64,000 nucleotides of DNA, taken from NCBI GenBank assembly GCA_964019135.1, contig OZ025252.1, forward strand, positions 3,240,823 to 3,304,822, written 5' to 3'. Position numbers and translations under genes: made by a program. The stretch is from Arenicola marina. Taxonomy: Eukaryota > Annelida > Polychaeta > Arenicolidae. Positions 60,605-64,000 of the stretch are shown here, in pieces. The notes below the pieces were generated by a model. The model did no database searches, had not been told where the DNA came from, and saw only the letters and a program-made list of their open reading frames with translations. The stretch's first letter is position 1, and every line of letters begins with the position of its first letter.

Positions 60605-61473
60605 GGCATATGCATTACGTCGTGTAACTGCGCCGTCGCTTTTCTATATATGTTCGACAAACTTTGCAGCATAACTGGGAATTGTATCTTCTGTTGAGGA
60701 TTTTTATTGCGGGTTGAAAAGAGCGAACATTTTATCTGCTTAAGGTCACACACCAATAGGTCGTGCGTAGAAAAGTATATACCGTCAAGTAGTGCCTAAA
60801 ATATGATGGTATATCAGGGTAATATGGGTAATGGTTGTTTCTTTCTTTGTGTATATTGTTTGTTTTTTTACTAATGTTTGGCCAGATTACTGCCTGTCGG
60901 ATTAATCTGTGGCGTAGTTAATCATGATTGCGGACGTTACGGGTGCGTGGTTCGGTCGACCTCATCACATGCTAGGGGGGGGGGGGGGTCATACTATGAG
61001 CTGTAGCTAAAAATATCGCACGTGAACCTGTGTTCTGTTTGTTTTTAAAATAAAGTTTGATACTTGCTCTATAATTTCCTATGGCCCATATAGTCGAACA
61101 TGGTTACCGATTTTTTTCTAGCATGGGGTTGAAAATTTGTGTTTTTGCATTACCTAACATGGGGATGGTTTCTATTGGTGTGTAACCTTAAGATAGTCTC
61201 GCCGCAATGCCGTATGCTTATGCAAAATGTGTTTTAGTAACAGTTTAATTTATTTTGTGCCATATATTATTTGATAAAAGTATTCTAAACAATGTTCTTT
61301 GTCTTTTAGCATCGACAAATTATTTAAAACGTCGCATGGTGTCTGCAGTGGCGCCATCTAGCGGGGATGAGAGGTTGCTTAGTTCACGCTGTTATTGGTG
61401 CGCGGTTGCGACAGTGGCCAGGCTCGTTGTCTTTGTGATGATTTATCTCGAATACATAATTAACTTTGTTGAT
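60605..61473. other. Spacer before element copy 2
   Basis: AT-rich, G-run at 60,976-60,988, nothing recognised. The left terminus of element copy 2 may lie here but no inverted match to the right end of copy 1 was found by eye. Confidence 0.45.
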
Positions 61474-61872
61474 ATGAATATTTTTAATCAGCAGCTCGGC
61501 GAGGGTGATCTCCTTCGTTTTAAACAGCGATTGAGTTCAAAAACGTTCGGTGTAAAAACACTGGGGTGCCATTTATGGCTTGGCGCCATTGATGTTAAAG
61601 GGTATGGAAAAATGAGGGTGAGGGTAAAAGTGGGTTTGGAGATTTTAACGCGATTAGTTTTTGTGTGCACCGTTTTGTCTTGTATCTCGAGGGGTTAGGG
61701 GCTCCATTGCACCCAGACTTGAGTTCAAGTCATTTATGTCACCAAAAACGTTGTTTTAATCCCGATCACCTGGTGCTGGAGGCTATCGGTGTTAATAACC
61801 AGAGAAAAACCTGTCAATCTGAGTTACGATGTTTTGGCCATGGCAGTGGCGTCAAATTATGTTTATTTCAGT
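61474..61872 (+). pseudogene. His-Cys-box (I-PpoI-like) nuclease, element copy 2, nearly full length
   Basis: Starts plausibly at ATG 61,474 (MNIFNQQLGEGDLLRFKQRL), then GCHLWLGAIDVKGYGKMRVR (C--W-G---GYG core of the domain). After a frame change near 61,640 it continues with VHRFVLYLEGLGAPLHPD, SSSHLCHQKRCFNPDHLVLE, NNQRKTCQSELRCFGHG, stop at about 61,872. Zinc ligands Cys, His and the catalytic-type His/Asn of the His-Me finger are present. By family these nucleases cut DNA and include homing endonucleases; its role here is unknown. The single frame change suggests a recent pseudogene or a splice not resolved. Confidence 0.78.
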
Positions 61873-64000
61873 GAGTGCTTCGCACATTTTCTTTCAGACG
61901 TTTTAGCCATTATAATTGTTTATGTATTGGTTGTTTTAATGGATGCTAGCGCATGATTACGTAGCTATGGATTAGCTAATTACAAATGTTAATCCCGTAA
62001 GGGTGATCATTTGTTGGATGCATGCTAGCTGTGGAGTAGGCCGAGTCTCTCGCACATGCTCCTTTTTTTTTTTTTACGTGTTCCTTTTACAGCGACGCCT
62101 AGCTTCTGTTGTACGGTGGGTATTTGCGTTATACTCTCGTACCTGTATTTTTCTCAATGTGTCATACCCAGGCCCGTTTCCTGTTAGTTCTACGCCAGCG
62201 GCTTTGGATAGTCTAATCGTTGCTTCGGAAGAACCCAGGGAATTTACTAGAACGCGCACATGAGCGTGGCCGAACACATTTCTGCTAAAGGTGTTTGATT
62301 TAGGGACTCCCTTAAAAATTGTACGGTGGATAGCTTCAGCCTTGTTAGTGTTGCTAACTGTACGCTGTCTTTCAACCATAGCAGGACTCAGCTTATAATC
62401 AATAGCCTGTTCTAAAAGAGCTTTGTCTGCTAAGGTAGGGTTTAGGTAACGACCCCCCGGCAAATGGCGTGGATGTTTAATATGTCGTTTGTTACATGCT
62501 GATGGGTGTTTATGACAGAGCGAATGATCACCTGAAAAACAGGCAATTACGGCCGATGCTATATCTTTAAGGGAAGTTTTAAGTTGTTCAGTCGATGAAC
62601 TTTGCCCTTGGGCCATGGCTAGTTCTGCCGAGCATCGTTTCACCAATGCATCCGCGAGGTCGTATACGAATACCTGTCGCCGTTTGCCGTTTTGGCCACA
62701 CATTTGTTCACTCAATTTTAAACCTATTATGCGCTTCCGCCAGTTACGCGATACGTGGATGGTACAATCTTGTTTGTCTACCCCAGAAATGCAATCTAGT
62801 GATTGTAGTGCGTCTCGAACGCCACTAATTACCTTGCCGTCATTATCGGTGGTGGCTAATTTTGGAATGACGGATGAATCGGAACATAGTGTTAACGTGG
62901 CGCGTCGTGCGAGTTCTCTTTCAGCATTGCCAATAGGTTCGTGGCGCGGATAATTTCGAGAGCATTCACCAGAGTGGCCTTGTCCTAAAGTGGAACAACG
63001 TTTACATAATTTGTTTGCAATACTGTATGAAACTACCATCTGCTTAGGTGTTTCGCTTTCTATTACTGGACAGAATGCCTGTGTAGATGGTTGTCCTCTA
63101 GAACACCCCTTTAGAGGATTATTATAGCTGACATCCGCTTGCCTACTTATTGCCGCTGGCTATCCCGGCTGTACTTCCCCAGATAATTATTTCAGCTGCC
63201 TCAAGCTGTGTCTGTTTTCAAGCAAAACGCTTTTGCTTGTCTCAACAGACATATCAGAGATCTTTTTTGCAGCCCTGTGCAAGGTGTTGTCACAGAGCGT
63301 CGGGATGTCTAGGGTGGCTACAATCTCTCTAACGACATTTACTCCGACCCCGGTTTTCATCAGTTCATCATGCCAATTATTAGTCTCAAATTCACCCCAT
63401 CCCGGTCCGCGTCCCTCAATCTCGGTCATGTTATGTAACGGGGCCGGAGAGGTGGAGTGATGGCAATGTGTACACTCTAACGTCTGTGTGCAACAGAGGC
63501 CTTTAGTTTTGTCTTGGGCGGGAAATCTGAAATCTGTGCTTAATCTGTCTTGTTGCGGATACATGTTGGTCGTTTCTTAGTGCTGGTCGTATCTTGTGTG
63601 GAAGAATGACTCCACGGGTCGTAGCCAGTTTAGCAAGACTGGCCGGAATGCGCCTTATTGGACTATTTTGGGGAGATTCATACTCGCTGGCTGCTACATA
63701 TCCATCGTTTTCAAGCGATTTTTTTAAACTGGCCGTTATGCCATTATAGATTTTCTTTAAAGCCTTTCGACGCAACAATAAACCCTTGCTTTTATAATAT
63801 TTAGGCATGTTATTTTTATGCTGAAAAACTTAAACTCACCAAGTCAGCAAACGACCGATACAGGGCGAGCGGGTAAGATCAGTGGGCAGCAGTCGCTTCT
63901 CACCAAAATCCGGAGATTCTGAATGGAAGACAATACTTCTTGAATACTGGTTTCGGTTAAGACAATAGCATCTCGTGTAGCTATGTGAACCGGTGCCAAG
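61660..64000. repeat. Second copy of a >2.3-kb direct duplication (first copy 57,655-60,030)
   Basis: Sequence from TTTGTGTGCACCG (57,655 and 61,660) to GTGAACCGGTGCCAAG (60,030 and 64,000) is shared in the same orientation with few differences (about 96% identical by eye), offset about 4.0 kb. The second copy is cut by the window end and may continue. Confidence 0.9.
62074..63808 (-). pseudogene. Mutator/Kolobok-like transposase, element copy 2
   Basis: Same gene as in copy 1 with a longer intact core: the frame from 63,165 to 62,074 runs ADVSYNNPLKGCSRG, LCKRCSTLGQGHSGECSRNY, ATTDNDGK, DCTIHVSRNWRKRIIGLKLS, QVFVYDLADALVKR, HPRHLPGGRYLNPTLADKAL, NKAEAIHRTIFKGVPKSNTF, SRNVFGHAHVRVLVNSLGSS, ELTGNGPGYDTLRK. 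Upstream frames: 63,808-63,503 (MPKYYKSKG start) and 63,564-63,187 (CCTQTLECTHCHH zinc-like cluster, VNVVREIVATLDIP). Frame changes near 63,530 and 63,170 are at the same places as in copy 1. A TAG stop precedes ADVSYNN in frame. Convergent with the nuclease gene about 0.2 kb away. Confidence 0.82.

Noticed and set aside
57655-64000. RAG-like (ProtoRAG) transposon with convergent genes
   Set aside because: The convergent layout is similar, but neither protein has RAG1 or RAG2 motifs; one is a His-Cys-box nuclease, the other a Mutator/Kolobok-like transposase.

Overview
This is eukaryotic, animal-type DNA. Genes are split by GT-AG introns, there are tRNA-derived SINEs, a LINE, cut-and-paste transposons and long minisatellites, and TTAGGG-type runs occur. 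The gene content (animal AprA/PhoPQ-related proteins, His-Cys nucleases, Mutator/Kolobok-like transposases) fits a marine invertebrate such as amphioxus or a mollusc, but the window does not settle the species.

Region 1 (1-40,160) is a tandem cluster of three paralogous genes on the + strand: copy A (exons 4-15 visible, 828-7704, exons 1-3 off the left edge), copy B (complete, 12,981-23,366) and copy C (complete, 28,720-38,459). I could define every exon: 15 exons with identical phases in all copies. B encodes 497 aa and C 498 aa. Each has a signal peptide and a secreted alpha/beta-hydrolase-like domain of the PhoPQ-activated/autocrine proliferation repressor A (AprA) family. An apparent Ser-Asp-His triad (Ser219, Asp311, His340 in B) and many N-glycosylation sequons are present. 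Downstream of A and B lies a relic of exon 2. The copies differ mainly in repeats: a tRNA-SINE in intron 10 of all three, expanded into an A-box array in A; 19-bp minisatellites in intron 14 of all three, in two related subfamilies; an 86-bp duplication of an exon end plus donor site in C; and long-inverted-repeat elements between B and C and inside C.

Region 2 (40,160-44,700) has no recognisable gene. It holds a MITE flanked by TA and a few dispersed repeats.

Region 3 (44,700-57,600) is a transposon graveyard: two orphan ORFs, the 3' half of a pogo/Tigger DDE transposase carrying a 22-residue repeat tract, a decayed EEP-RT LINE abutting it, and a broken copy of a high-copy uncharacterised gene family with PIN/FEN-like and cysteine-rich tail motifs.

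Region 4 (57,650-64,000) holds two ~96%-similar (estimated by eye) direct copies of a composite element. Each pairs a His-Cys-box (I-PpoI-like) nuclease on the + strand with a convergent Mutator/Kolobok-like transposase on the - strand. A spacer with TTAGGG-like runs and a small Harbinger-type MITE separates them. This nuclease-transposase pairing is the best candidate for an undescribed system here.
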